64,000 bases of DNA. Origin: Chelydra serpentina (taxonomy: Eukaryota; Chordata; Testudines; Chelydridae). A program made the translations under genes and the position numbers. Below are positions 22,741-36,290 of this stretch, piece after piece (within the stretch, counting starts at the first letter, position 1; every line of letters begins with the position of its first letter). The notes beneath the pieces are model-generated. The model ran no database searches, had not been told where the DNA came from, and worked only from the letters and a program-made list of their open reading frames with translations. The DNA is taken from assembly GCA_037349315.1 (NCBI GenBank), contig JBAIAC010000014.1, forward strand, positions 22,359,001 to 22,423,000. The letters run 5' to 3'.

Positions 22741-25460
22741 CATTTTGGTATAAAACCTACGAGTTAATAGAATCCAGGTAGTCATGTTTAATGCTTTAAC
22801 TGTGGTGTTAACAGCAACTTGAAAGTGTTGTCATTTCTGAATTTCCAGGATGATGTCTGATTCAGTTTTAGACAGCATGGGCCTTTGAAACGGAGAGAGC
22901 TGAAAGCCTGTTATAATTCACTCACTAGTATAGTTTGCCATTCTTCCACCTTTCCCATCAAACAAGCTAACAGAACTCTAGAAAACCTTTTGGGGAGGAC
23001 TTGTTTCTTTGACCTATTAGTCGTTAAAGAGGGAGTAGCAGGAAGGAGCTAGTTTGTGAGTAGAAATAAATTTACCAGGCCTACTCCTGAGGGCTGCTGT
23101 GAATTATTGTACAATAGAAAAGGACAGTGTATTATTGCCAGTAGAAAAGGATTATTCAGCCAGATGCTGGTGACACTAGTAGGCAAAACTGGCATGAAGG
23201 CATGTTCAGGGTCCATCCCCAGCAGTGGGTAAAAGTGATATAGTATCTGATTCAAAAATGGCTACTCTGTGTTTTACACTGAGGTGCCTTCACCTTGTTC
23301 AGGGGGTTTCAGGAAGCCAATAGTGTAACTGCGCCATATGTGTGCAGGGGATAGGGTGTGAGTTGCAGAACCATTGAGGAGACACCCATAGGCCATATGA
23401 GTAGGCAGCAGTCACCTAACCTATATTGAGAGGGGTGTTCTGTTAAATATTGTGGCGAATGGACGGTGATAGTTCAGCAGGTTTTTTGGGGGAGGGATGG
23501 GGTGGGAACCTAGTGTTTATTAACACTATTAAGTGTATAAATATTCTTGGATATTAAAGATAGTTAGTATGAAATTGTGAAAACTTGTCTGATGCTGAGA
23601 GAAAAAGATGTGCCAAGTCTTCACTAACAGGCGTCAAACTCCATGGTCCTTATCTTCAGGTGGTATAAATCAGCATGAAGTAAATGCAGCTGTGCTCATT
23701 TTCCCCATGTGTGACTATCTGGGCCCCTGCTCCCTGTTGAGCACACCCTGTATCTGTGGTGCAAAACCTCTCCAGATTACCTAGGTTTTAAATCTCTCAC
23801 TGCCACAATAGGAAGAAACAAGTTGAGAGGCCATTGAAATATACATATAGTGGAAACTGCTTAATTAGAGAAGACTGAGATTTAAATCAAGAATCAAAGC
23901 TAATGTTTTCACTCTGAACAACACAATACCTTAATCCAGTGGGCAAGAACAAGAGCTGAAATATCTAGAGACACATACAGTTGCTTCACTTTATATGCTA
24001 TATACACATTTTTTCCATAGTATATTGCCTCCCATTTCTCTCTGAAATTTTCTCCTCTTATTCCTGTCCACGGGTTTCATATGTGGCGCTGTTGTCTTAT
24101 CTCACTTGTTTTGTACTGGCTCTCTAAGGGTTTTATCCTGTGGTATTTTTAATTATTTCTGAAAATATTTTAAATCTTTTAAAAACCAAAAACCTCACAG
24201 TTCAGTAGCTGTGGCACAGTTACCTTGGTCCAGGGATAGCACTTGCCCCTGGGATCTGATGCCTGCCAAGATTCAGTCAATTACGATGTGCCAGATGTAG
24301 TCCAGTCAAGGTCCTTTCCCACTACGACATAACCTGGCTACCTGAAAGCGGGAAGGAAATGCCAAAAAAAGGAGTGAGGGAATTTCCTCCTTTCCATTTG
24401 GAAGCCCCTGTCCCAGGCATCTGACTTCCTAGGTCCTACAGTTGCAGCTCTGTCTTTTTTTTTCTGACACAAAATTGCTTTAACCCCAAGGCTCTTTGTC
24501 TTGCAGATAAATTTTCTCCAAAGAGGATTTTTTTTATGGGTACAGGAATCATTCTGATCGGTGCTTGGGTACCATAGCGGTGGGGGCAGTATTAGCAACT
24601 TGATAGGTACTACATACAAATATAGGCCACCCAGTAGATTTTTGTTGCCAAATCTCTCATTCATTTTTCGTTCTATAATAATTCGTAAGATTAGCTCACC
24701 TCTTCCTATCATGCTTTCTATAATATTTACAAATCTTCTGGTCTTGCTCACCTGTTGTTTTCCCATCTGTCATGGATCCTTCTGATATCATTTTTCTATC
24801 CTTTTCAAGAGCCAGTAATGGGGCATTAGGTACCTGTGAAGCTAGAGTTTCCCAAACTTTGACATACCTTTCCTTTCCTCAAGCACAGAAAAGAATAATC
24901 TGGCTGTGTCTAATGCAAAATAGTTTTCTAAAGAGCATTATGGATGGGGGCAGAAGGCCTTCATTGGCAAAATAATCTATTTGGAGTGGGTGTTTTGATC
25001 TGAGCTCAAAGCAAGCATGTTAATTGTTCTTTCTTGCAGGGTGACTTCCACTTTAGGCTCAGCAAATGAGGAAACACTAAGTATTCAGTAATAAATATTT
25101 ATTTGAATGGGCGTTGGATTGAGCTCTCAGAGAGTTGGTAAGAGTGTTTAATTGACTTCAAAGGGAGCTGGGTCAGGCCCTTATCCTATACTTGGGTTAA
25201 ACTCTCCATTAAAAAAACAGTTTTGCTAAAGGCCTTAATTCTGCATATACTTATGATGCTTGAGTAGTCCCATTGTTTTCAACAGGTCTATTAATGTGAG
25301 TAAAATAACTTAACCGAGTAAGTGCTGAAGGATCAGGCCCTGAATAAGCAAATTTTGTGCTTTTCCTACCCTTGTTTTGTTTGAACTGTCTCTATCGTCC
25401 CACAATGCTAAATGTACTTTGCTTAACCTCTATGGGAGGTGAAAGGTGGGATTTTTTTGG

Positions 25461-25489
25461 TGCGTGTGTGTGTGCGTGTGCGTGTGCGC
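25461..25489 (+). repeat. (GT)n-type microsatellite
   Basis: Run of alternating GT and GC dinucleotides (GCGTGTGTGTGTGCGTGTG). Simple repeat within SNX25 intron 1. Confidence 0.8.
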
Positions 25490-28400
25490 TAAAGCTTAGA
25501 TTGTACAGTGAATGCATTAGAAATCTATTGAGAATTACATGGAAAAATAACACACTACATTTAAAGACTTCAAAGAAAGTGTGTCATTTAGATAATATTA
25601 GAATCTACAAACAGATGAAAAATGTAATGTAAATCAGACTTAATTTACTTGTGTCTTTGGTTAATTTGTTTGTTTTTTTGCTTTTGCACTTTCACCAAAA
25701 CCTGAAGACTTATTTTCCTGTAGTTTGAAAATCTGCGTCTGCACAACAGGCACTGGTATTTTTGTATGTGTTGTATTGAGTGACCAGTTCTCTGTAGACA
25801 ACAGCCCTGATTCCACGTCAAGCTTAGTTCTGTGAAGATAGGTGTTTTGTTTTGTTTCTTCTCCTGTCCTCTCTCTCTTTTTATTTTCATTAGCTTCCAT
25901 AATGGATGACAAAACATGCAGACCATTCATGCAGACCAATAAATAAAAGCAATAGTAAACATTTAGCCATAGAAGCTAATGTTTATAGACAGTCCTTTCC
26001 CAGAGATCATAACATGTATGGTTCTAGGCTGTATTTGGCTTTCAGTCCTTGAACATAAATAGGAAATATTCCCAACACTTAGCAGGAATTGGTGCTAGAC
26101 AAGATGCAATAGAACAACAAAGAAATGTAATGTCCTATTTGTACTCTCTTGTAATCAAAACTCTTAAAATTCCCCTGGGATATGTACTTATGAAACACAA
26201 ACATGCCCTTTCACACAGAAGTTAGAGATGGAAAAGACCTAATAGAATATCCATCTCCCTGTAAATTTAGGATTGTAGTCTGCAGCGCCTTGGGTTAATC
26301 AGATGTACTAATTTGTGTTAATAGTGTAGGAGATAATTTTGACTGATTTTGGAAAAAGTCCCTTGAATAGATAACTGAAAGGGAGAAAAAAAAAAAGTGT
26401 GTTCAGAGGTTTCTCTTGGTGTAGCTCTGTGAACTATTCCCCTGCCAAGGAACTGGGAGGCCAGAGTAGTGCTCTTTTTCCTTTTTAACAGATTTAAGAA
26501 TTTGATTAAAATGATAAACTCTGTACTGTTGTTCTTATTTTTAAGTGTAGACGTTTCTGGTTATCAGGGAATAAAGTACAGATTATCAAGGGGAGCAAAG
26601 TTCGGTTTAGGATCGGATGGCGTAAGAAATACATAATCTGCAAAATCCCCAGTTGGGGGTAAAGGCTTAACGGGTCAAAGTACAGAGATTGAGATATGAG
26701 GGTAAGTTGTTCATATATAATGGCTATGTTCAGGTGTGGAGTATAATGAGTGGGTACGATGATGAGGATGGATTTACCCTCATTTGGTGAGATTTAACAT
26801 TCAGTGATTTTATGGTTCCAGTTCATATGGTCCAGTGGGAAAAAGTCTCTCGGTCCCTTTATTCTAAATTGTGTTTTGACACCGAGTCACTTTAATGACT
26901 CTTAATTAGTGGATTGAGTTTCCACACTCTCTTTGAGAAATACCAAAACTAAGATGGTTGAGATGCTTATTAGAGTCAATGACTATACATTTAGTTGATA
27001 TGAATGATGCTTTATAGAGTGGTTTATTTAATCTAACTTGACCTAACAGAAGAGAAAATAAACATGTTTTCCAGCAAAAAATATGTATTGATCATAGCAT
27101 CACCCCCCAGATTCTGGAGATTAGTTGTTTTACTGTTTTAAATTCACATAAAAATATTCTCATATACACACATGCCCAGCATTGAGTGTCTCTTGAAAAT
27201 TTAAACCTGATATTGTTAGTCACTTTTTTTGTTTTGAACTTCTCTTAGGAAAATATCTTTCACATATACTTAGCAGGATTCCTTCTTCGAAAGTATTTTT
27301 ATACGGTTATTCTGACTGTGAGATTTACATGGCTCTGTTTCACATTCTGAGGTGGTCAGTTTTTCTTTCAGTCCATATGGAATTTATGTATAATGGATAA
27401 TGCTATGTACGTAGGTCCCTCGTGCAAGAAGAGAAGAATTACATTTCTTCCTCCCCAGGCTACCTAACTACCGCCCAGTCTTTGGAGCTGCTGGGGTCCA
27501 GGAAGATGAGTTTTATTACTTAAATTGTAGAAAAATCAGTAGTGAGATTATTGGAAAATAGTCACTTGTGGATCAGACCTGATAGCTGGTGGCCTAGACC
27601 AGTCATTTGATATGGTGTAGAAAACTGAGCATTCTTCCCTCTTCTAATGGGGAGAATCAAACGGGGGGTTGGGATGGTAAATGGCAGGAGCCACAGCAGC
27701 TATCAGAGGAGGTACACCTTCCCGTGTAGGTCTCTTTTTTCTAAAATGTGATCACATGCACTAGGTGGAGGAGGGAGGGCTGGGCACAATGTGGAATGGC
27801 AGGAACAGCATCCTACACATCTTTTAATTAGGTTTGAATGTGGTTCAGAAACATCCATAATTATCCTAAAAAATTGTTTTTTTTCTGCAAAATCTACCTG
27901 CTGAAGCCTAATTTATTCCCTGCCTCTTCCCCCCCCCCACCCCGGATCCTTAAGAGAGATATAGAAAATCACTGATCCTTAAGGTGTCCTGCTAGTCATT
28001 TCTGTCCATCTTGAGAATATGCTGCTTGCTGTTCTGTCACCACTGCTTTTTGATCATAGGACTTCTGATTCCAGAAACCAAGAATTCTGGACTGTCCTTG
28101 TTCAAGATTGCTCACCAGTTTCTCCTTCTCTGCATTTTGACATCTGAAGATGTGCTACTTTGTACTTATCTAAGTGTTTTGTTAATCTCCCTGTAATCAT
28201 GCAGTCAGCTAACTTCCCTAATGCTGAAGTGAATCTTATTAATGTGTAATTCATTACATTAATAAAAAAAAACCTGCCATCATACCAATCTTCAGAAATA
28301 TTTCTGGATTTTGAAGGTTATATTACGTAGATCCAATCCTGCAATGGGCGTTCCACTTGCAGAATTGGGGCCATAATTTTGATAGCTCTGCTACGTAATA

Positions 28401-30214
28401 ATTGTTGTTATTTTCTTTTACAGCTCTGTTGAATACTTGCCCTTGGGGATTTATGGCACTTTCCTTAGAACTCAAAATCTGACAGGTTTATGCCTTGATT
28501 AGTAGCAAAATGTAACCTTGGGATAGTAACTTCTTCCTCAGTGAAGGCTGATGCAAGAAAATTAAATTATTTTGGAAACTCTTCATCTTATTTATTTGCT
28601 CCCATGACTCCTTGGTGATAGAGTGGCCTTCAGACTTGCATGCAGCCTTCTTGTGTTAGACACATTGAAAGACTTCCTTGTTGTCTTGCTTTGCCACCCT
28701 TTGCTATTTTCTTCTCATGTATCCTCTTTTGTCGTCTTTATCTCTGTCTTACAGCTTGCCTGGCAGTTCATTTGTATAATATTATTCAGACATTTAACAT
28801 TTGGCTTCAGAAACCATGTTGGTTTTGGGGGGTGCTGTTCACTTTAAAATAAGTATTTTTGACTGACCAAGAGAACATAAGAAAAGAGCAGCTTCTCTTG
28901 AAGAAGTGAGCCACATTGCTTCAGTAATTTAGGAGGCCAAGTGGTGGGATGGCCAGATGATCACTATCCAGATCTTTGGCAGGGAAGTCACAAACTTGGG
29001 ACCAAAACTCTGTTGGAAGCCCAGTAAAAAACAATCCCCATTTGGATTTTGCATTTAGGATATGCCTTGGAATTTAGAATGCTCTCTCTAAAACACTTGA
29101 TCAGTCATAAAGGTTCTAGAGAGAAACGTATTTTGAGCCTCTTATTATTACTTGATTTTTGTTATCCTGTGATTTGCAAAGGGGAGCAAACACACAGAAG
29201 AAATTACCAGGGGAAAAGAAAATTACACACTTTCTCCCTCCTTCTCCGGTTTGGCTTAGCTGGCTATGTGTTATTCACAAAATAGGTCCATGGGCAATGT
29301 GGATAAAGAAGGTGTGATGGTGGAAGCAGAGGATCCTAGGAGCAGTCACTCTGTACTCTGTTTCCCCAAAGAGAATGCTCACCCAGCATAGTGGAAAAGG
29401 AGCAAAATTAATGCTGATTAAAACAGAATTCCTTCGCCATGTTCTTCTGTCCCCCATCAAAGGGGTCAGAACACAGTGTCTTTGCTGTAGAAGGAGGCTT
29501 GAGGTCAAAAGGGTTGGAGATAAATGCAGAGGGATTGTCTCTGTAGTAGGTTAAGCTGGGGTCCATGATCTGTGGAGTTGAGGCTTGGTTTTTCCCCAAA
29601 CCTTAACCGAATCAGATTCTTCTGCTTTCAAATTTGCTGGGACCTTTGGGTTTGAGGACTGATTGTTTTCTTCCATACGTACTCATAAAGGAGGAGAGCA
29701 TGGGGCTATTCTGTAGGCAGGGAATCCTCTGTTAACTCATCATTATTCTTGTGAAATTGTGCACAAACCTTTGCTCTGATTCTGAAGGCCTTTTTTCCAT
29801 ATTAAAGATGTGATAGAACCACTAATGGATGAAAAAGGAATATTGCTTTGTAAACAGATATTTAAATGCTAACATTACTTAGATAAATTAGAAATAATCA
29901 CAGGATATGGGGAAAGAGAGTACATTCCAAACATTTTTCTCAAACTAAGTAGTCCTATCTGTCTAATTTGATACAACTTTAATTTAACTTTCTATAAAGT
30001 TATTGTTGGAAACTCCTAGTTGTAGAAGCTAGGGCTTGGTTATGGTTTTCTTTTTCTTTTTTCTTTTTTTGTATCACTTCAACACTATCAGTTTAGAAAC
30101 CAATACAATTTAAACAGTACAGCCCCCTAGCATGGACACAGTTATGTTGTAAATTTATGGAAATAAGATATACCAATATAAGCACCCTTATCCCAGTATA
30201 GCTGTTCTCGGAGC

Positions 30215-31345
30215 ACCCAGGCCTGTGATTCACCTTGTTACCTCCTGCCTCTATTGTGAGGGAGTCTTGCTTGTGTCTGGCTGGGTGTCAGCTTCCTAAC
30301 ACCAACAGTCTTTCATACACTCTCCTCTGGGCTGTGGTAGCCCTGTCTGCCTTGCAGGTTAACAATAGGTGCACCCAGTCCCTGAGTCCCTTTGAACTGT
30401 TCCCCAGTGATATGCAGCCCCTGATACTGGCTACTTACAGAAATCTCAGATCCTCTGCCCCCAAGGGGGCAGTGTACCCCAGTGTGCTAGTTTTACCTTA
30501 AACCACCATTCCTGTAAACCACACAGCACTTAAAACATAAAACAAAAGTAGGTTTGTTTAAGAAAGAATAGAGCTTCAATGCAAAACGAGAGAGTGATGG
30601 AAACAAATGGTTACAACACAAAACAAAATCACACAATGCGAATCTGGGTCTACACTTATTAATAGTTACCTTTTCTGTCTAATAAAATAGGTCTCCCCAC
30701 CCTCCAAAAGTTCAGTCTATTGCAGAGCTAGCTGGCTGGCTTTATAGGAACCAGGATCCAATTTTTCATAAGAATTCTTGAGGGACAGGAGCGATCTCCT
30801 TGGTGAATGGATACAGAGTGCCTTTCCTCACTTTGTGTTATAGTGAAACAGTCTGTTGTCTTTATTCATAGGCAGGGCAATTCCCTGTCTGTTTTAATGT
30901 TCCTTTTGTGCTTCTAAGTGGTTTTAATTATTTGCAATTGTTTTTGATGATTTTCCACTGAAAGTCATGGGACTGCACAAGGCTAGACAACTGAGCCTTG
31001 GATTACATCTCGGACTAACCAGGGTGGGGTGATTTTCCCACCTGCTTGAGTGGGCCATTCACTGAGACATATTATCCCCTGGTGACTTAAGATTTAGTCC
31101 AAGCCCATAAAGCATACTTTCCATATAACTACATTATTGCCTAAAAATTACCTGTATGTACATACTTCTGGCAATGGTTATGAATCTTGACAAGTTACAA
31201 GTGTTCTGTAGATACCTTATATATTGCTCCTATGAATATCCTGCAAGACATTTGTTTGAAGTAATGGGTTTATCGGGTCTGAGGCTAGAGTTATTTGCAA
31301 AGAACAGGGGACCCTTTGCCAAGGGGCGTCTGTGTCACGAACTAT
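30215..31345 (-). repeat. Unclassified 1.1-kb interspersed repeat, copy B
   Basis: Reverse-complement copy of 10980-12117. Landmarks in order: GGGGGCAGTGTACCCC, the complement of the CCATTTGTTTCCA block at 30600, AATAGTTACCTTTTCTGTC, CCCATAAAGCATACTTTCC and TTTGCAAAGAACAGGGGACC. No protein or clear LTR ends are seen. Confidence 0.7.
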
Positions 31346-32266
31346 ATCCATGCGAGGTGGTTGCAGTGTGTTAACTCTGGTTTCTAAACTGAGAGTTAAA
31401 GTGACACAAAAAGAGTGTGTAGACCAGTCCTTAGTGTGTCTGATATATAACTTCTTTGACATCTAAAATTGATTACAAAATATCTTAAATTTCTTAAAGG
31501 TTAGTGTGGGTCTTTTGTGAATGGAAAAAATGCTTCGGTACTGTTCATAAGGTATTTCTAGTAGGAAAATTATATATCTCCTTCTCAGTTAAAGCTGAAC
31601 TCATGGAAAATCTACGAAAACATTATTAGAAGCAGCATCTCTTGATTACCGAAGTTCAGTCTGACGCTCATGTAAATCATGAGATTGTGACAACTACGAA
31701 AAATGTTAATAGTTACAATATTGGATAGCGTAAGCAGACGAGTCATTTGATACTGGTTTTTTTTGTATTATTCTTTTGCCTTTTGGCCCATAGATTAAAA
31801 TTGAAAAATGGTTTGCACAAAATATAGTTTTATTATGTATATTGTATTCTGAGTTCTGTACTGGTTTTATTTTTATTGCATTAGTATAATAGAAAAGAAT
31901 TGCTAATTTTCCTGTGCGTGTGGGCAGAAAACTTGAGGGCAGAATAAGTATGTGGTGGCTGATGTTTATGCCTTGTACTGTATGTGGTGGCTGATTTGTA
32001 TTGTCACGTGTTTTGAGAATTGCATCTGACAAATCATGCAATAAGTTGCATATTAGTATGTTGATACTGCAGTTTGTTCACCTTGACCTCCATACATCTC
32101 CATCTCTGTAGTTAATATAACAACTTAATTCTTTCCGATTTAATATTTAAACTTGAGTTATTTTTAAAACAGGTTTTAAATTAATCAAATTGTGTCATAC
32201 CAATAAATGGCAGTAGTTTGTTAATTTTTCCATTAGGAAGACTGAGCAGATAGTAAAACAGTCTAA

Positions 32267-32561
32267 GGGTACGTCTATACTTATCTCCGGGTTCAGCGGT
32301 AAGCAATCGATCTTCTGGGATCAATTTATCGCGTCTTGTCTAGATGCGATAAATCGATCCCGGAAGTGCTCGCCGTCGACACCGGTATTCCTGCTCAGCG
32401 AGAGGAGTACGCGGAGTCGACGGGGGAGCCTGCCTGCTGTGTGTGGACCCGCGGTAAGTACCTTGTAGTTCGAACTAAGATACTTCGACTTCAGCTACGT
32501 TATTCACGTAGCTGAAGTTGCGTATCTTACTTCGAAATGGCGGGTTAGTGTGGACCAGCCC
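32267..32561. mobile_element. 295-bp MITE with TAA duplication, copy 1
   Basis: Begins GGGTACGTCTATACTT and ends AGTGTGGACCAGCCC, flanked by TAA at 32264-32266 and 32562-32564. It contains two short perfect palindromes, around TTATCGCGTCT...GCGATAAATCGA and CAGCTACGTTATTCACGTAGCTG (split here by a few bases). The 3-bp TAA duplication fits PIF/Harbinger. The second copy at 59249-59545 is in opposite orientation. Confidence 0.88.
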
Positions 32562-32650
32562 TAAGACTGGCTCAGTGCCAGCTTGGATTTCATTTCAAAC
32601 CTCCAAGGCTTTTGCTGTCTGTATCTTACACAATTCCCGTCAGTAACACA

Positions 32651-33364
32651 TAGGGTTGCCGACTTTATAATTGCACAAAACTGAACACCCTTGCCCAGCC
32701 CCTGTCCTGCCCGTTCTCTGAGGACCTGCCCCTGCTCACTCCATCCTGCCTCCCTCTGTCGCTCGCTCTCCCCACCCTCACTCACTTGATCATTTTCACT
32801 GGGCTGGGGCAGGGGGTTGGTGTGTGGGAGGGGGTACAGGCTCTGGTTTGGTGATGTGGGCTCTGAGGTGGGGCCAGAAATGAGGGATTCAGAGTGTGGG
32901 AGGGGGCTCAGGGCTGGGGCGGGGGGTTGGGGCGCAGGAGTGAGTGCAGGGTGCAGGCTCCGGGGAGTGCTTACCTCGGGCGGCTCTCTGGAAGTGGCAA
33001 AATCTCCCTCGGCTCCTAGGCCTAGGTGCGGACAAGGGGCTCCGCATGCTGCCTCTGCCCTCGGGCACTGCCCCCGCAGATCCCATTGGCCGCGTTTCCT
33101 GGCCAATGGGAGCTGCAGAGCCGGTGCTCAGGGTGGCACCTGTGGGCAGGGAAGCATGTGTACCCCCCCTCCCCCCGGCTATCCCTCCACCTAGGATCTG
33201 AGGGACATGTCGCCGCTTCTTGGGAGCCGCGTGGAGCCAGGTATGGAACCTTCCTACACTGCGAACCAGACTTTTAATGGCCTGGTCAGCAGTGCTGACC
33301 AGAGCCACCAGGGTCCCCATTCGACCAGGTGTTCCGGTTGAAAACCGGACACCTGGCAACCCTA
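32651..33364 (+). mobile_element. 714-bp GC-rich MITE, complete copy
   Basis: Inverted ends TAGGGTTGCCGACTTT and GGACACCTGGCAACCCTA. A decayed 8-bp target duplication is GTAACACA (32643-32650) and GTGACAAA (33365-33372), suggesting hAT. Inside are a CTCACTCACTT block, G-rich repeats and a hairpin TTCCGGTTGAAAACCGGAC near the right end. Long frames here are compositional. A truncated relative is at 15555-16469. Confidence 0.82.
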
Positions 33365-34590
33365 GTGACAAATGTGATACAAAAGACTCTAGCCAGTGCA
33401 TGCTTCCTTTTCTCATGTAAACAAATACATGCAGGAAAACCTTAAGAGGCAGAAGTATTTTTCAAATCAATGTTACCAGTTTTAGTGGCCTCACACCTCT
33501 CCATTTTTCTCCCTCCTCATTTGTATCCCAAAGTAAGTGAGAGTTCAGAGATTGGTAAAATCTGTCTTAATGGCTGCTGATTGATTATAAGCAGAGCTTT
33601 AAGGCATTGTCACTGTTGTGTTGTGACTGTCTACATGAAAGCTTTTGACATAACCATTAAAAAACGTATGGTGTCTCGCTGGGTGTTTACCAGTTAAGCA
33701 TATAAGGCTTGAAGTCAGTGAGAGCAGGATCAGGCCCATAGTAAAGATGTGCAAGATTATTATTTTTTTTTTTAACCTGAGCAGGTAAGAATGTATTGCT
33801 TTAGGTGGCAGCATGCTGTACAGCTGAAATTGTGTCCAAAGCAGACCCTCTGAAGAAAAAAGAAGTGTGTTACTTGTAACCCTTAGAAGCTGTAGTGATG
33901 CTTGCCCATTTTACAAACAGACTGACATCTGCTGGATTGATAGCCAGTTGTAACATATGTTGGTTGGCTTGGGTGTGTCTGTACATTGCTTCATAGCAAA
34001 CGTTTGATTTGCAAAAAACATTTCAGTTATAATCCATAGTTTTCTCTTACTCATAACATTGCAAAACATTTTTCTTTTGTGCTCAAATATTCAGGGCTGG
34101 CTTAAGGCACAGGTACTATATGCATGTGGCTAGGGGCCCTGGCATCTAGAGTCACATGATGTCAGAATCTCAGCTTTTGGATTAAAAATTGTTTCTAGCT
34201 CTCATGGTTCTGAAGAAAACTTAAAGAGCCCCTGTGACCTGAGTATCACTGATTCAGTAATGCATGCCTCGTCAGCAAACTGCCTGAAACAGTAGTTTGG
34301 AGGGGTGTAACCTTCCTCATTAATTGTAATGGCATGTAAACTCAGAAACCTGCTGTTCTGGAGGGCTCCCTGATTATACCGTTACCCCAGCAGAGAACTG
34401 TGCCCTTTCTGCCTCCACACCATCATATGTGGAGGGGCGCTCTCACAGAGAGCCCCCCACCTATGCAAGCAGAGGACTATCTGATCTCTCTTCTGGGATA
34501 GACCCAAGCTCACGTGAAAACAGGAAGCAGTGGTTTGAGGAGAAGAGGAGGTCTGCCCAGAGAGAAGAGGTGGTGGGCCTTAGTGTAGAG

Positions 34591-34923
34591 CGGTGGTTCT
34601 CAACTGTGGTCCATCGATTCTTCAGGGAAAGCCCCTGGCACACCGGACCGGTTTGTTTACCTGCCGCGGCAGCAGGTTCGGCCGGTCGCGGCTGCCACTG
34701 GCTGCGATTCGCTGCTCCAGGCCAATGGGGGCTGCGGGACGCGGTGGATAGCACATCCCCCGGCCTGCGCCGCGTCACGCAGCCCCCATTGGCTGGGGAC
34801 GGCGAACTGCAGCCAGTGGGAGCTGCGACCGGCCGAACCTGCTGCTGCGGCAGGTAAACAAACCGGTCCGGTGTGCCAGGGGCTTTCCCTGAAGAATCGG
34901 TGGACCACAGTTGAGAACCACCG
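34591..34923. mobile_element. 333-bp almost fully palindromic hAT-like MITE
   Basis: The left half beginning CGGTGGTTCTCAACTGTGG is nearly the reverse complement of the right half ending GTTGAGAACCACCG, with arms of about 150 bp. Near-perfect 8-bp target duplication GTGTAGAG (34583-34590) and GTGTAAAG (34924-34931). A fragment of the same family is at 51886-51980. Confidence 0.9.
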
Positions 34924-35186
34924 GTGTAAAGGGTTCCACAGAAGCTTTTATATTCTGCTTATGCGCTTCATGGAAGTCAATAGAGCTCTTTATGGGCCCC
35001 AAGAGCTGAAGTACCACATATGGCTGTGTATGGGCCTCTGCAAAATATCAAGTAGACTTTTTCCCATAGAAGTTTTTGCTTTGAAGTGTCCTACTCTTTT
35101 TAAGATTTAAGGGACTGTACCTACTATTTCAAAACATTCCCCTTTTTTTGTCTTTATGTCCCTACAGACTCCCTATGTCAGACCTG

Positions 35187-36290
35187 CATCTAAATACAGA
35201 AGGTACACTGGTTTAACCAGAGGTACATTTTTTTTAAACTGATATAGTTAAACTGTAATCAGTCCCATGCATGGGCATTCTTCAGGGTGGATTTGATTTA
35301 AATCATGATTGATTTAAATCGTTAGTCAGGAAGACTCGATTTAATCATGGATTTCTACATAAAAGTGCATTCTTGTTGGGTGTTATAATCTTAATACATA
35401 TGCTTCACAACTCAGAGATAGATGTAAGTTTCATTTTTAGAAGGTACACACTATACATTTTTAAGTGATTTATTTTGAAAACTTTTCAGATTAGTCCCTC
35501 ACATTTATCTCCAGACTTCTTCTCCTTGTCCAGATCTATTCCGCCCCCGACAATCTTCTATTCATTGAACTTTTTGAAACTTTGCACTTTTAGAGAGAGG
35601 TAAGGGATTGATTCTGTGTACACAAATTTGCAGAGGGACAATAGGGTTGAGGTCTGTTATTTCTCACCTCTATATTATTTATTTTAAAACATTTTTGCTG
35701 TTATCTCTGGAGACACAAATCCAGTTTGAGAACTGCAAAACTAAGCATCTCTGATGGTATCTTCTAGACTGAGCACTGAGTCCCATTGGGTAGATAGAAA
35801 GATTAACCTAAATAATCTATACAGAAGCCTGTTGAACCCCATAAAATTGGGTCCCTAATCCATGAACTATTGGAATACTTTTACCAAACTTTTCTTAAAC
35901 ATTACGTGACTATATTGTCTCATACTATAGAATTGGAATTTATAATCCCTATTTTATGATGAGATATCTTTGAGTTATAATGTATCTTAATTAAAACTAT
36001 CTTTAAATAGGATTTTTTTTATAAAATGCTTTTTGAGGGAAAAAACCTATTTAAATTTAAAAAATCTGATTTTTATTTATTTTTATATCATTGATTTTTA
36101 TCCACCCTGGCACTCTTTTATATGAGTTTAAAACTGGCTTATTTCAGTTTAGCTTTTGAAACAAGCTAAACGAACAAATGTCTGGCTTAAATTGATCTAA
36201 AAGATGTCCGTGCAGGGGTTTGCACCAGTTCAGCTAAATCAGTTTAAAATGTTATCTTAGTTAAACCAGTGCAACTTCTGCATTTAGATG
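35187..36290. mobile_element. MITE split by a hAT insertion
   Basis: Left end CATCTAAATACAGAAGGTAC and right end, whose complement is CATCTAAATGCAGAAGTTGC, are inverted repeats that continue into GGTTTAAC. The hAT copy at 35283-36109 lies between the two arms, so the intact MITE would be about 270 bp. The exact outer borders and target duplication are unclear. Confidence 0.65.
35283..36109 (-). mobile_element. 827-bp internally deleted hAT derivative
   Basis: Ends CAGGGTGGATTTG and TTTTTATCCACCCTG match the termini of the 3.85-kb hAT at 3600-7448, reversed. It also shares subterminal blocks, e.g. the complement of CAATCCCTTACCTCTCTCTC and TCTATTCCGCCCCCGAC. Target duplication GCATTCTT (35275-35282) and GCACTCTT (36110-36117), 7 of 8. 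It lacks all transposase sequence, so it could only have moved with an enzyme supplied elsewhere. Confidence 0.9.
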
